Both the position numbers and the translations under genes were made by a program. A stretch of 64,000 nt of DNA from Pseudomonas entomophila. GTDB taxonomy: Bacteria; Pseudomonadota; Gammaproteobacteria; Pseudomonadales; Pseudomonadaceae. The stretch is taken from NCBI RefSeq assembly GCF_013523165.1, contig NZ_JAAMQI010000019.1:1-64000 (forward strand), read 5' to 3'. Below the pieces are notes generated by a model. The model saw nothing but the letters and a program-made list of their open reading frames with translations. It was not told the DNA's origin and searched no databases. Positions 17,483 to 28,760 of the stretch are shown here, piece by piece; within the stretch, counting starts at the first letter, position 1, and each line of letters starts with the position of its first letter.

Positions 17483-18907
17483 ATGCGTTGCCTGATGTTC
17501 GTTGTACTGTTGCTGTGCACATTCCCCAGTGTCGCCCTCGATCGCTCACGCGTGGAAGGTTACCTGTTGCCCAACGGCCTGCAGGTGCTGCTCAAGTCGG
17601 GTTACGAACGCGACCATGTGTCCATCCGCCTGGTGGTGGGGGTCGGGCTGGACGACTTCGACTGTGATCAGCGAGAACTGCCCCACTTGCTTGAGCACCT
17701 GCTGTTCAGTGGCCTGGACGGGCAGGACGAAGGCGGGCTGGAGGCGCGCATGCAGGCCTTGGGCGGCGAGTGGAACGCCTTCACCAGCAGCGCCGACACC
17801 ACCTTCGTCATCGAGGCCCCGGCGCGCAACCAGCGCAAGGTGCTGGACCTGCTGCTGGAGATCGTTCGCGACACACGCCTGGACGAGAAAGACCTGGCGA
17901 CCGCCAAGCGGATCATCGAGCGCGAGGACGGTGGCCATTACGGGCACCTGCAGCGCTGGCTGGATCGCCAGGACATCGGGCACCCCGCCAGCGACCAGCT
18001 GGCCACCGAACTGGGCCTGAAATGCAGCGAACGCTCCGACGTCCAGGCCATGACCCTGAAACAGGTCGAGGATCTGCGCAACCGCTGGTATGCCGCCAAC
18101 AACATGAGCCTGATCGTGGTCGGTGGCCTCGACAAGCTGCTGCCAGCCTACCTGGAGCGCACGTATGGCGAGCTACCGGCCACGGAGCCTGAGGACCGAC
18201 GCGCGCTGGACAGCATCACCGAACAGGCCGAACCGCGTCGCGAGCTGGTACGCGGTTGGGTCGGCGACAACGTCAAGCTGCACTGGTTGTTCATCGAGCC
18301 GGTGCTCGACACCGCCCATGACCAGACACTGGAACTGGTGTCGCGCTACCTCGACTGGGCCCTGTACGACCAGTTGCGGCTCAAGCAGGGCCTGTCCTAC
18401 GGTCCCTCGGTAAAACGCCAGAGCTTTGGTGACAGCGGCATGCTCAGCCTCAACGCTGACCTCGAGCGTGATGACGTGGACGAGGCCGTCGAAGCGCTGC
18501 AGGGCCTGTTCGAGCGCCTGCGCAGCGAGGGCCTGGACCCGAAGACCTTCGAGCGCATCCGACAAGCCGCAATCGCCCGTGAAAGCTGGACCACCCAGGG
18601 CAACCCGGCCCTGGCCGACTATTATTGGGGGGCGCTCAACGGCTATGCCGATGGCCGCGTCGCAGACCCGGTCAGCACGCTGCGCGAGGTGACCCTGGAC
18701 GACGCCAATGCCGCGCTCAAGGCCCTGCTGAACGAGCCGGGCTACGTGCGCATCGAGGCGCCGCTGCTGGGTGACGACGGGCTGTACGGCGTGCTGGCAC
18801 TGCTGGTTGCGCTGGTACTGGCCTCGGTCTGGCTGCGTCGACGTCGGCGCCGCCGCCGCCAGCGCGCCCCGCATGCACGTCCCAGTGGCGCTACACGGCG
18901 ACGTTGA
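17483..18907 (+). CDS. M16-family zinc metallopeptidase with C-terminal membrane anchor
   Basis: A 474-residue pitrilysin-type (M16) peptidase. A signal peptide (residues 1-19) is followed by the inverted zinc motif HLLEH at residues 68-72 and a downstream acidic stretch RIIEREDGGHYGH with the third ligand. A hydrophobic helix ([15 protein letters not shown]) and a run of arginines close the protein, suggesting a single C-terminal anchor with a cytoplasmic basic tail. Catalytic residues are present, so it should be active on periplasmic peptides. ATG at 17483, 37 bp after the Na/Pi gene; possibly co-transcribed. Confidence 0.85.
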   Translation: MRCLMFVVLLLCTFPSVALDRSRVEGYLLPNGLQVLLKSGYERDHVSIRLVVGVGLDDFDCDQRELPHLLEHLLFSGLDGQDEGGLEARMQALGGEWNAFTSSADTTFVIEAPARNQRKVLDLLLEIVRDTRLDEKDLATAKRIIEREDGGHYGHLQRWLDRQDIGHPASDQLATELGLKCSERSDVQAMTLKQVEDLRNRWYAANNMSLIVVGGLDKLLPAYLERTYGELPATEPEDRRALDSITEQAEPRRELVRGWVGDNVKLHWLFIEPVLDTAHDQTLELVSRYLDWALYDQLRLKQGLSYGPSVKRQSFGDSGMLSLNADLERDDVDEAVEALQGLFERLRSEGLDPKTFERIRQAAIARESWTTQGNPALADYYWGALNGYADGRVADPVSTLREVTLDDANAALKALLNEPGYVRIEAPLLGDDGLYGVLALLVALVLASVWLRRRRRRRRQRAPHARPSGATRRR

Positions 18908-18935
18908 ATCGACGGTATGCTGTGAGGGGTTTCCT

Positions 18936-19973
18936 ATGCAGTCCTCATCGATGTCACATCTCTCTCTCTGGCTGCACCGCCTGATCGATCTGCTCAAGCG
19001 CTACCCGGGCGTCATTGCCCTGGGCGGCTTCCTGTCCGGCATCGGCAGCTTTATCCTGGTCGACCGCCAGGCCAGCCTGGCCAGCTGGATCGCCGTGGTG
19101 ATGCTGGTCAGCTGGGTCTGGCTGATGCTGGAAAACACCCTGACCCGGCTGTTTGCGCGCGCCTTCAAGCGTGAGATCCCACAGCCGCTGCTGCGCTACG
19201 CGACGCAGATGATCCACCAGGAAAGCCTGTTCTTCGTCCTGCCGTTCTTCTTCGTCACCACCACGTGGAACAGTGGCCAGCTGGTATTCACCGGGCTGTT
19301 GGCGGCGGCTGGCCTGATCTCGATCATCGACCCGCTCTACTACAAATGGCTGGCGCCACGGCGCTGGCTGTTCATGGCGCTGCACACCCTGACGCTGTTC
19401 GCCGCGCTGCTGACGGCGCTGCCGATCATCCTGCACCTGACCACCGCCGAGAGTTTCAAGCTGGCGCTGGGCGCGGCCATGCTGCTGTCGTTCCCGAGCC
19501 TGGCCAGCAGCTTCCCGATCACCTGCTGGCGCCGTGCGCTGGCCGTGCTGGGGCTGACCCTGGCGGTCGGTGCAGGGGGGTGGCTGCTGCGTTCCTGGGT
19601 ACCGCCAGCCACCTTGTGGATGACCGATGTCGCCGTGAGCACCCAGGTGCAGGGCCGCGAGCCTGGCGACTCGCTCAAGCAGGTCGACGTGGACCAGCTG
19701 CGACGCAACGGGCTGTATGCGTACACCGCCATCAACGCCCCACGCGGTCTCGACGAGCGCATCTACCATGTCTGGCAGCTCAACGGGCAGGAAGTCGATC
19801 GCATCGCCCTGGACATCCATGGGGGCCGCAAGGAAGGCTACCGGGCCTGGACCCACAAGCAGAACTTCCCACCCGACCCCACCGGGCGCTGGCAGGTGAG
19901 GGTGCTGACCGAGGACGGCCAGGTCATCGGCGTGCTGCGCTTCAAGGTCACCCAGGGCGCCCAGCGCTCGTGA
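18936..19973 (+). CDS. DUF5924 membrane protein with C-terminal DUF2914 domain
   Basis: A 345-residue protein. The N-terminal 230 residues hold about six to seven hydrophobic helices (YPGVIALGGFLSGIGSFIL, ASWIAVVMLVSWVWLMLE and others). The C-terminal 110 residues form a soluble domain with WQLNGQEVDRIALDIHGG and WTHKQNFPPDPTGRWQVRV, typical of DUF2914, likely periplasmic. Function unknown. ATG at 18936, 28 bp after the M16 gene on the same strand, so an operon is likely. Confidence 0.8.
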   Translation: MQSSSMSHLSLWLHRLIDLLKRYPGVIALGGFLSGIGSFILVDRQASLASWIAVVMLVSWVWLMLENTLTRLFARAFKREIPQPLLRYATQMIHQESLFFVLPFFFVTTTWNSGQLVFTGLLAAAGLISIIDPLYYKWLAPRRWLFMALHTLTLFAALLTALPIILHLTTAESFKLALGAAMLLSFPSLASSFPITCWRRALAVLGLTLAVGAGGWLLRSWVPPATLWMTDVAVSTQVQGREPGDSLKQVDVDQLRRNGLYAYTAINAPRGLDERIYHVWQLNGQEVDRIALDIHGGRKEGYRAWTHKQNFPPDPTGRWQVRVLTEDGQVIGVLRFKVTQGAQRS

Positions 19974-19975
19974 CA

Positions 19976-20001
19976 GGTGCTGCCTGCGCCCTGCACCTGC
20001 A
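19976..20001. terminator. Possible bidirectional stem-loop
   Basis: CAGGTGC and GCACCTG, about 12 bp apart, form a 7-bp stem between the convergent DUF5924 and SpmA/B-like genes. There is no T-tract. Weak support. Confidence 0.3.
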
Positions 20002-20022
20002 CGTGCGGGGCGGTGCCGGGTG

Positions 20023-21252
20023 TCAGGCGAAGAACCAGTAGCAGACCAGGATCGCTGCGACCACGCCGGAGAACTCGGCCAGCAGGGCGCAGCCGACGGC
20101 GTGCCGGACACGCTGGATGCCCACCGCGCCGAAGTACACAGCCAACACGTAGAACGTGGTTTCGGTGCTGCCCTGGATGGTCGCCGCCACCAGGGCAGGG
20201 AAACTGTCCACACCCTTGGCCTGCATGGTCTCGATCAGCAGGGCGCGCGCTGCGCTGCCGGAGAAGGGCTTGACCAGTGCCGTGGGCAAGCCGTCGACGA
20301 AGCGCGTGTCCAGCCCCATCCACAGCACGGCGTGACGGATGCCATCCAGGGCCAGGTCCAGGGCGCCCGAGGCACGCAGCACGCCCACGGCACAGAGCAT
20401 GGCCACCAGGTACGGCAACAGGCTCCTGGCCACGTCGAAGCCTTCCTTGGCACCCTCCACGAACGCCTCGTACACCTTCACCCGGCGCAGCGCGCCGACG
20501 ATCAGGAACAGCATGATCACGCCGAACAGCGTCAGGTTGCCGAGAATGGACGACAGGCTGGCCAGGGCAGCGCTCGACAGCGTGGCAAGGACGGCCATGA
20601 ACCCGCCCAGCAACAGGGCGCCGGGCACCAGGTAGGCCAGCACCACGGGGTCCCATAGCCGCAACCGCTGCATGACGGCGACCGACAGCACGCCCACCAT
20701 GCTGGAGACGCTGGTGGCCAGCAGGATCGGCAGGAACACCAGCGTCGGGTCAGGCGCACCTTGCTGGGCGCGGTACATGAAAATGGTGACCGGCAGCAGG
20801 GTCAGCGACGAGGCATTGAGCACCAGGAACAGGATCTGCGCGTTGCTGGCAGTGGTCGTGCTGGGGTTGAGTTCCTGCAGCGCCCGCATGGCTTTCAGCC
20901 CGATGGGTGTGGCGGCATTGTCCAGGCCCAGGCCATTGGCGGCGAAGTTCAAGGTGATCAGCCCCAGCGCAGGATGGCCTGGCGGCACGTCCGGCATGAG
21001 CCGTGCGAACAGGGGCCCGAGTACCTTGGCCAGCCATTCGACGATCCCGGCCTGCTCGGCGATCTTCAGGAATCCCAGCCACAGGGTAAGGGTGCCGAAC
21101 AGCAGCACCATGACGTCCACCGACAGCTTGGCCATGGCGAAGATGCTTTCGACCATCGCCGCGAAGATGCCCGGGTTGCCGGCGAACAGCCACTGGGCCA
21201 TGGCCGAGACGGCCGCCACCAGGAAAAAGCCAAGCCAGAGGCCGTTGAGCAT
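20023..21252 (-). CDS. SpmA/SpmB-like nucleoside recognition (GATE) domain membrane protein
   Basis: A 409-residue inner-membrane protein that joins both halves found separately as SpmA and SpmB in Bacillus. The N-terminal half carries LITLNFAANGLGLDNAATPIGLKAM and the C-terminal half ALVAATIQGSTETTFYVLAVYFGAVG, both GATE-fold signatures. Pseudomonas does not sporulate, so the role is unknown; a transport-like function is inferred from the fold. ATG at 21252 with AAAGGGTGG upstream is preferred over GTG at 21261. Convergent with DUF5924. Confidence 0.85.
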   Translation of the reverse strand: MLNGLWLGFFLVAAVSAMAQWLFAGNPGIFAAMVESIFAMAKLSVDVMVLLFGTLTLWLGFLKIAEQAGIVEWLAKVLGPLFARLMPDVPPGHPALGLITLNFAANGLGLDNAATPIGLKAMRALQELNPSTTTASNAQILFLVLNASSLTLLPVTIFMYRAQQGAPDPTLVFLPILLATSVSSMVGVLSVAVMQRLRLWDPVVLAYLVPGALLLGGFMAVLATLSSAALASLSSILGNLTLFGVIMLFLIVGALRRVKVYEAFVEGAKEGFDVARSLLPYLVAMLCAVGVLRASGALDLALDGIRHAVLWMGLDTRFVDGLPTALVKPFSGSAARALLIETMQAKGVDSFPALVAATIQGSTETTFYVLAVYFGAVGIQRVRHAVGCALLAEFSGVVAAILVCYWFFA

Positions 21253-21324
21253 GCGTGCCACCCTTTGTGAAATGCGGGCGATGATAACGCATTGCGGCGT
21301 CGGGCTTCAGTGAGGGAAGGCGAT

Positions 21325-21354
21325 GGCCTGACGAGAGACAGCGCTCGTCAGGCC
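21325..21354 (-). terminator. Stem-loop downstream of gltP
   Basis: GGCCTGACGAG (21325-21335) is perfectly complementary to CTCGTCAGGCC (21344-21354), with an 8-nt loop, 38 bp past the gltP stop. A strong 11-bp stem but little T-tract. Confidence 0.6.
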
Positions 21355-21392
21355 TAGAGACGGCTCACCCGCAGGCGAGCCGGGGGATGGCC

Positions 21393-22727
<1,335 letters not shown>

Positions 22728-22736
22728 GTCTTCACC

Positions 22737-22744
22737 TTCTTGTT
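22737..22744 (-). promoter_or_regulatory. Hfq/Crc-type motif overlapping the gltP ribosome-binding site
   Basis: On the minus strand AACAAGAA runs straight into AGGTGA ahead of the gltP ATG and fits AANAANAA. Translation repression by Hfq/Crc when preferred carbon sources are present is inferred. Confidence 0.45.
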
Positions 22745-22934
22745 TGCACATCATGGATATCTGGCCGAAAGCCGCTGCTTAGAGCGGTTCCTGCGCAAAA
22801 TCGCTGCGCCCGAGCCGGTACATCCGCTGAGCGGTCGGCAGACCTGGCACGGGCACCGGGAACCTGGCCCGGTGAAAAAGTCGGCAACTATTGCGATGAC
22901 GGCCACCCCCGTCTAATGCCGTAAACGAGTGGGC

Positions 22935-23089
22935 CATGCCGAATCGGCATGAGGCAGGGACGGCTTTGACGTGACCTTGAGCGTGACCGAAACGTACGTT
23001 CGGATTGCCGAACAGTCGTATGGCGCCATTTTTGGCAGGCGGAGGAAGAGGGATAGAGGCGACACGATTGGCGTGTTCGACAATCCGAA
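22935..23089. promoter_or_regulatory. Operator-like dyads upstream of gltP
   Basis: CATGCCGA-A-TCGGCATG at about 22935-22951 is an 8-bp-arm palindrome. TTCGGATTGCCGAACA (22999-23014) and TGTTCGACAATCCGAA (23074-23089) are inverted copies of the same 16-mer with one mismatch, and the first is itself a TTCGG-N4-CCGAA dyad. They lie 210-360 bp upstream of gltP and no gene overlaps them. Confidence 0.5.
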
Positions 23090-23188
23090 TACAGAAAGGC
23101 GAAAGCAGCCGTCTGAAGGAGAGGGCATAAAAAAGTGGATGTACGGTGGTGCGGACAGGAGGGGTGATCGATGATCGAAGTGGCGCTT

Positions 23189-23245
23189 CGGAAGCCAGAC
23201 CGATCGGCGTCAAATGGCATGATGCCGATCGGTCTGATGCTTCCG
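23189..23245. repeat. Long inverted repeat (57 bp)
   Basis: CAGACCGATCGGC (23196-23208) is exactly complementary to GCCGATCGGTCTG (23224-23236), extended outward by CGGAAGC (23189-23195) and GCTTCCG (23239-23245) with a 2-nt bulge. The loop is 15 nt. No T-tract follows in either direction. The 705-bp gap 22728-23432 holds this, the dyads and the gltP promoter, with no supported gene. Confidence 0.6.
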
Positions 23246-23376
23246 ATGCCGCTTCGCCTGACCCGGCCCCATGACAGGAGGCACTCCCTGTACCCCTAGG
23301 CCACTCTGACACCCGTGGTCAAAGCAGCCCGGCCCCTTGGTCATGCGCTGCGCCCTCATCGGGACAGCGCACCATA

Positions 23377-23406
23377 GAAGCTGCGATCCTGAAAAGGTTC
23401 AGCTTC
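23377..23406 (-). terminator. Stem-loop downstream of the ivy operon
   Basis: GAAGCTG (23377-23383) pairs with CAGCTTC (23400-23406), with further partial pairing inside. It lies 27 bp beyond the Ivy-like gene stop. No clear T-run. Confidence 0.45.
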
Positions 23407-23432
23407 CGTTGATGACTGGACGCAACCGGTGA

Positions 23433-23903
23433 TCAGTACCAGGCCGGATCGCGTTTCAACTGCTCCTGGAGCAGCTGCTTCATGCCGTCGTCCGGGTCGC
23501 CCAGCCAGGTATAGGTGGCGTGGCGGGTTGGCGACTTGTCCTGTGGCAGGCCTTCGGGCACTTCGACCAGCATCCCGTAGGCATCATCCTTGTCCCAGCT
23601 GAACGCCACGATCAACCGCTTGTAGGTGCAGTTGCCCTCGGATTCGCAGACCGGGCCGACCAGGTACTTGTCCCCATCCTCGGTGACCGCTGACATTTGC
23701 TGGGGCGAGCTGCCACTGAGGTTGATGACCCAGTCGGGCAGACGCTCCTGCTTGCGGACGACCTTGGCCCAGGTCTCACGGTACTCCTGATCCGAGCCAA
23801 GCAGCTGGTTGGCCCGGACTTGGCCATCATTGGCCGCCATGACCGCGCTGCTGCCGCCCAGGACGAGGGCAGCAGCCAAGGCTCGGCAAAGCAATGCCTT
23901 CAT
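23433..23903 (-). CDS. Ivy-family C-type lysozyme inhibitor
   Basis: A 156-residue periplasmic protein: signal peptide (residues 1-23, ending VMAAN), then an Ivy-like domain with WAKVVRKQERLPDWVINLSG and the disulfide loop CESEGNCTYKRLIVAFS, followed by VEVPEGLPQDKSPTRHATYTWLGDPD. Ivy proteins block lysozyme and help control the cell's own lytic transglycosylases. ATG at 23903. Its ribosome-binding site AGGAGATAG lies in the last codons of the DUF1328 gene, so the two are coupled. Confidence 0.85.
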   Translation of the reverse strand: MKALLCRALAAALVLGGSSAVMAANDGQVRANQLLGSDQEYRETWAKVVRKQERLPDWVINLSGSSPQQMSAVTEDGDKYLVGPVCESEGNCTYKRLIVAFSWDKDDAYGMLVEVPEGLPQDKSPTRHATYTWLGDPDDGMKQLLQEQLKRDPAWY

Positions 23904-23908
23904 TGCGA

Positions 23909-24085
<177 letters not shown>

Positions 24086-24112
24086 TTACGCTTTGTGAAT
24101 CCTGAGGCTGGA

Positions 24113-24397
24113 TCAGAAGACCCAACTGTCTTGGTGAACGACACTATCGGTGGTTGCAGAAGACGCCTGCGAGACGGGCAGATGCTCCGGTGCGCTGACC
24201 GGCATGCTTGCCCGAGTGGCCTGGATGTGCGCGATCAGTGCGGTTTGCGCCGCGACTTGATCGGCCATACGGGCCGACTGCCAGGTGTGGTACAGCTGAC
24301 CGATCAACAGGGTGACCATCAACGCGAACGTGACGAGCAGTACCTGGCGCAGGGGCAGGGAGAGAGTCGTTTCGCGGTGAGTGGTCTGGGCGTTCAT
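24113..24397 (-). CDS. Small single-pass membrane protein, unknown function
   Basis: A 94-residue protein. One membrane helix at about residues 18-38 (VLLVTFALMVTLLIGQLYHTW) is followed by a short helical periplasmic segment (MADQVAAQTALIAHIQATRAS) and a Ser/Pro-rich tail. No family recognised. First gene of the 24397-23433 operon, with a sigma-54-type promoter at 24443-24460. CAGGAG ribosome-binding site. Its place beside algB-kinB suggests an envelope role. Confidence 0.75.
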   Translation of the reverse strand: MNAQTTHRETTLSLPLRQVLLVTFALMVTLLIGQLYHTWQSARMADQVAAQTALIAHIQATRASMPVSAPEHLPVSQASSATTDSVVHQDSWVF

Positions 24398-24442
24398 GCC
24401 GGTGCTCCTGTTGTACGTATTCTGCGGTTCGTGCAGATAACA

Positions 24443-24460
24443 GTGCAGTCAGCATGCCAG
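24443..24460 (-). promoter_or_regulatory. Sigma-54 promoter of the small-membrane-protein/DUF1328/ivy operon
   Basis: On the minus strand CTGGCATGCTGACTGCAC has the -24 GG (24458-24457) exactly 10 nt from the -12 GC (24446-24445). The predicted start of transcription is near 24433, about 36 nt before the ATG at 24397. A 13-bp palindrome AAATCA-A-TGATTT (24487-24499) lies upstream. Confidence 0.7.
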
Positions 24461-24571
24461 TCTTGAATTGACTTAAAAATCCTTATAAATCAATGATTTA
24501 AATAATAGGTAAATGACCGTGTAGGACGTATCCTGCACGATCATCGAAATAGTTCCGTGCGATTTGCACGA

Positions 24572-25405
24572 TCAGCCTTCGACCTTGGTCGCCACCTTGA
24601 GCAGATCGGGGTCTACGCCCCGCACACCGAGGATCTGGCGAGCGATCTCGACGGCGATCGACTTCTGCTGGGCGCTCACGACCTCGCCAGACAGGCGCAC
24701 CATGCCCTCTGCGCTGGCCACTTTGATCTTCAACACGTCCAGGTTGCGGCTAAAGCGGAAGCTTTCCTGGATCTTGTCGACGATCCATTCATCGTTCGGC
24801 TGAGCCTGCTTGGAGGCTTGGGCAGGCGTGGCGCGCGCCTCGGCCATGGCCACGCTGTCCAGGCTGATCAGGTTGTTCACCAGGTACACGCCCTCGGTGC
24901 TGCGCGCCAGGACACCGGCCAGGGCTTTGGCCTCTGGGTTATCGACCTTGCCACGCAGCGTCACGACGCCATCCTGGGCCTGCACCTCGACTGCGGCTTG
25001 CTGCGTCAACGTGCTCCAGGCCAGTCGGGAACGCACGATGGCGGTCAGCGTGGCGTCTTCCAGACGCTGGGCGTAGGCCTTCAGCCCCAATGGCTGCTCG
25101 ACCAGTTGCGGGTTCACGTGCAGCTGGTTGTCCACCTGCTCGATGCCTCGCGTGGCCTGTGCCACGTCCTGCGCCAGCTGGCGCTGCACATCGTTCTCCA
25201 CATCGCCCGTCAGCGTTGCGGCCTGACCATCGACATGGGCCTTGATGGCGAACGTATTGAGCACACGGTTGAGCGACAACGCTGTCTGTACGGCACCCTC
25301 CAGCCGTGCATCCTGAGCGGTCTCGGCCTGGGCCGCCGGGAGCAGCCAGGCCTGGCCCAGCAGGCAGAGTCCGATCCAGGCAGCGTTTCGGTGAACGGTC
25401 GACAT
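24572..25405 (-). CDS. BON-domain periplasmic protein
   Basis: A 277-residue protein: signal peptide (residues 1-27, ending AQAET) and three BON-like modules, near residues 33-100 (LEGAVQTALSLNRVLNTFAIKAHV), 110-185 (LTAIVRSRLAWSTLTQQAAVEVQ) and 205-275 (IVDKIQESFRFSRNLDVLKIKVA). Each has the V.L.G.V strand pattern. BON proteins bind envelope surfaces and protect against osmotic shock. It has a close-fitting sigma-54 promoter (25450-25466) and is divergent from algB. Confidence 0.85.
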   Translation of the reverse strand: MSTVHRNAAWIGLCLLGQAWLLPAAQAETAQDARLEGAVQTALSLNRVLNTFAIKAHVDGQAATLTGDVENDVQRQLAQDVAQATRGIEQVDNQLHVNPQLVEQPLGLKAYAQRLEDATLTAIVRSRLAWSTLTQQAAVEVQAQDGVVTLRGKVDNPEAKALAGVLARSTEGVYLVNNLISLDSVAMAEARATPAQASKQAQPNDEWIVDKIQESFRFSRNLDVLKIKVASAEGMVRLSGEVVSAQQKSIAVEIARQILGVRGVDPDLLKVATKVEG

Positions 25406-25449
25406 GTCTCATCTCCTTCAAGGCATTTAAGGCATTAGGAAAAGCGGTT

Positions 25450-25466
25450 CGCAATGACCATGCCAG
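25450..25466 (-). promoter_or_regulatory. Sigma-54 promoter of the BON-domain gene
   Basis: Minus strand CTGGCATGGTCATTGCG: GG at 25464-25463 and GC at 25452-25451 are exactly 10 nt apart, a near-consensus -24/-12 element. Transcription start is predicted near 25439, about 34 nt before the ATG. Confidence 0.8.
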
Positions 25467-25482
25467 TCCTTATTCGAAAGAA

Positions 25483-25504
25483 AACTCATATAATTCAATG
25501 AGTT
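25483..25504 (-). promoter_or_regulatory. 22-bp dyad upstream of the BON-gene sigma-54 promoter
   Basis: AACTCAT-N8-ATGAGTT is a perfect inverted repeat. Its minus-strand core TCATTGAATTATA recurs as TCATTGATTTATA upstream of the other sigma-54 promoter, at nearly the same distance from the -24 GG (37 and 38 nt). Candidate binding site for AlgB, IHF or another factor. Confidence 0.55.
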
Positions 25505-25620
25505 AACCCATGCGACATAAAGCAGCTAGCATGCATTCAGCAAAATCAATCAGAATTGACCATGCAACTTGCCCGATTTTTCCGACACTAACCGAGATAA
25601 TTCCCAAAGGAGCGTAGGAA

Positions 25621-26963
<1,343 letters not shown>

Positions 26964-26967
<4 letters not shown>

Positions 26968-28742
26968 AATGGGCAATGAAGCTGCGTACGCGGCTCTTTC
27001 TCAGCATTTCCGCGCTGGTGAGCGTGGCGTTGCTGGGCTTGTTGCTCGGGCTGGTGAGCGTCCTCCAGATGGCCTCGATGCAGCAGGAGCAGGTGCGCGA
27101 GACCACGCAATCGCTCGCGCTGGGCTTGAAGCTGCGGCAGAACCTCGGGGACCAGCTGGCCCTGATCCTGAAAGCCGACTCTGACCGCGAACGCCTGTCG
27201 GACCTGCAGAACGAATTCCAGACCGTACTGGACGACAGCGCCGACCTGGCCAGCGCCAAGGCCGGCTTCGGCAAGACACGCACGACCTACCAGCGCTTCC
27301 TGCAGGCCTACCGCGAGTCTGCGCAACCGTGGCGCGACATGAGCCCCGAGGCCCCTCTGGGCGCAGCATTCAATGCCATTCGGACTGACCTGATCGATGC
27401 GCACCAACGCGCTCTGGCCTACATCGACCAAAGTGGCGAACAGGCCCGCGACCGTGCGTTCCTGGTCGGCGGCCTCCTGGGCATCATGGGGCTGGCCGTC
27501 CTGGTACTGGGCTTCATCACCGCGCACAACATGGCGCGCCGGTTCGGCCAACCGATCGAGGCGCTGGCCAAGGCCGCCGACCAGGTGGGCGAGGGTAACT
27601 TCGACGTCACCCTGCCGGTGACCCAGGGCCAGGAACTCGGCCTGCTGACCAAGCGCTTCGGGCTCATGGCCGATGCCTTGCGCAAACACCAGGCGACCAA
27701 CGTCGACGAGCTGCTGGCCGGGCAACAACGCTTGCAGGCCGTGCTCGACAGCATCGACGACGGCCTGCTGATCATCGACCGTCAGGGGCGACTGGAACAC
27801 CTCAACCCCGTCGGCCAGCGCCAGCTCGGCTGGGACAACAGCCGGGTCGGCGTCAGCCTGGCCGAAGCGCTGCAGCGGCCTGAACTCGAGCAGCAGCTGC
27901 GTCAGGTATTGCGCGGTGGCAGCCTCGACCGTCCGCCCGAAGACCTGAGCCTGGAGGTCGACGATGAATCGCGCCTGCTGACCTACAGCCTCACGCCCGT
28001 CAGCCACCCCCAGGGGCCGATCCTGGGCGCGGTCATGGTCCTGCACGACGTCACCGAGCAGCGCGCCTTCGAGCGGGTGCGCAGCGAGTTCGTGCTACGT
28101 GCATCCCATGAGCTGCGCACGCCGATCACCGGCATGCACATGGCCTTCGGCCTGCTGCGCGAACGGTTGAAATTCCCGGCCGAGGCACGCGAGAACGATT
28201 TGCTCGACACCATCGGCGAGGAAATGCAGCGCCTGACCCAGCTGATCAATGACCTGCTGAACTTCTCGCGCTACCAGAGCGGCCTGCAGAAACTCGAGCT
28301 GGCCCCGTGCATGGTCGAGGACCTGCTCGAGCGCGCCATGGATCGATTCGCGGTCCAGGCCCAGGCCAAGCACATCGAACTGGTCCAGGAACTGGAGCAC
28401 CCTTTGCCACGCCTTCAGGCAGACGTCGCCCAGCTCGACCGCGTTCTGGACAACCTGTTGCACAACGCCATCCGTCACACCGCCCAGGGTGGTCGCATCT
28501 GCTTGCAGGCGCGGCGCCATGCCGAACGCGTGATCATCAGCGTGGAGGACAATGGCGAGGGTATCGCCTATGGGCAGCAGGGACGCATCTTCGAGCCGTT
28601 CGTCCAGGTCGGCCGCAAGAAAGGCGGGGCAGGGCTCGGCCTGGCCCTGTGCAAGGAAATCGTCCAGCTGCACGGCGGCCGCATGGGGGTTTTCTCCCGA
28701 CCCGGCCAAGGCACCCAGTTCTACATGGCATTGCCGGCATAG
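26964..28742 (+). CDS. kinB: Sensor histidine kinase KinB
   Basis: A 592-residue inner-membrane kinase. Two membrane helices (about 12-34 and 166-187) flank a helical periplasmic sensor. A HAMP domain (about 188-240) and a PAS domain (about 252-365) precede the histidine box SHELRTPITG with His382 and the functionally important Pro387. Catalytic boxes are NLLHNAIRHT, VEDNGEGIAYGQQGRIFEPF and GGAGLGLALC. It phosphorylates, and in P. aeruginosa mainly dephosphorylates, AlgB. ATG overlaps the algB stop (ATGA), so it is translationally coupled. Confidence 0.93.
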
Positions 28743-28760
28743 CCATCGGTCGCGACACGG

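Noticed and set aside
22971..23174. 67-codon frame in the gltP upstream region
   Set aside because: No convincing ribosome-binding site, no family, and it overlaps operator-like dyads; treated as non-coding.
22779..23312. 177-codon minus-strand frame upstream of gltP
   Set aside because: Composition and lack of start signals do not support a gene; it spans the dyad cluster.
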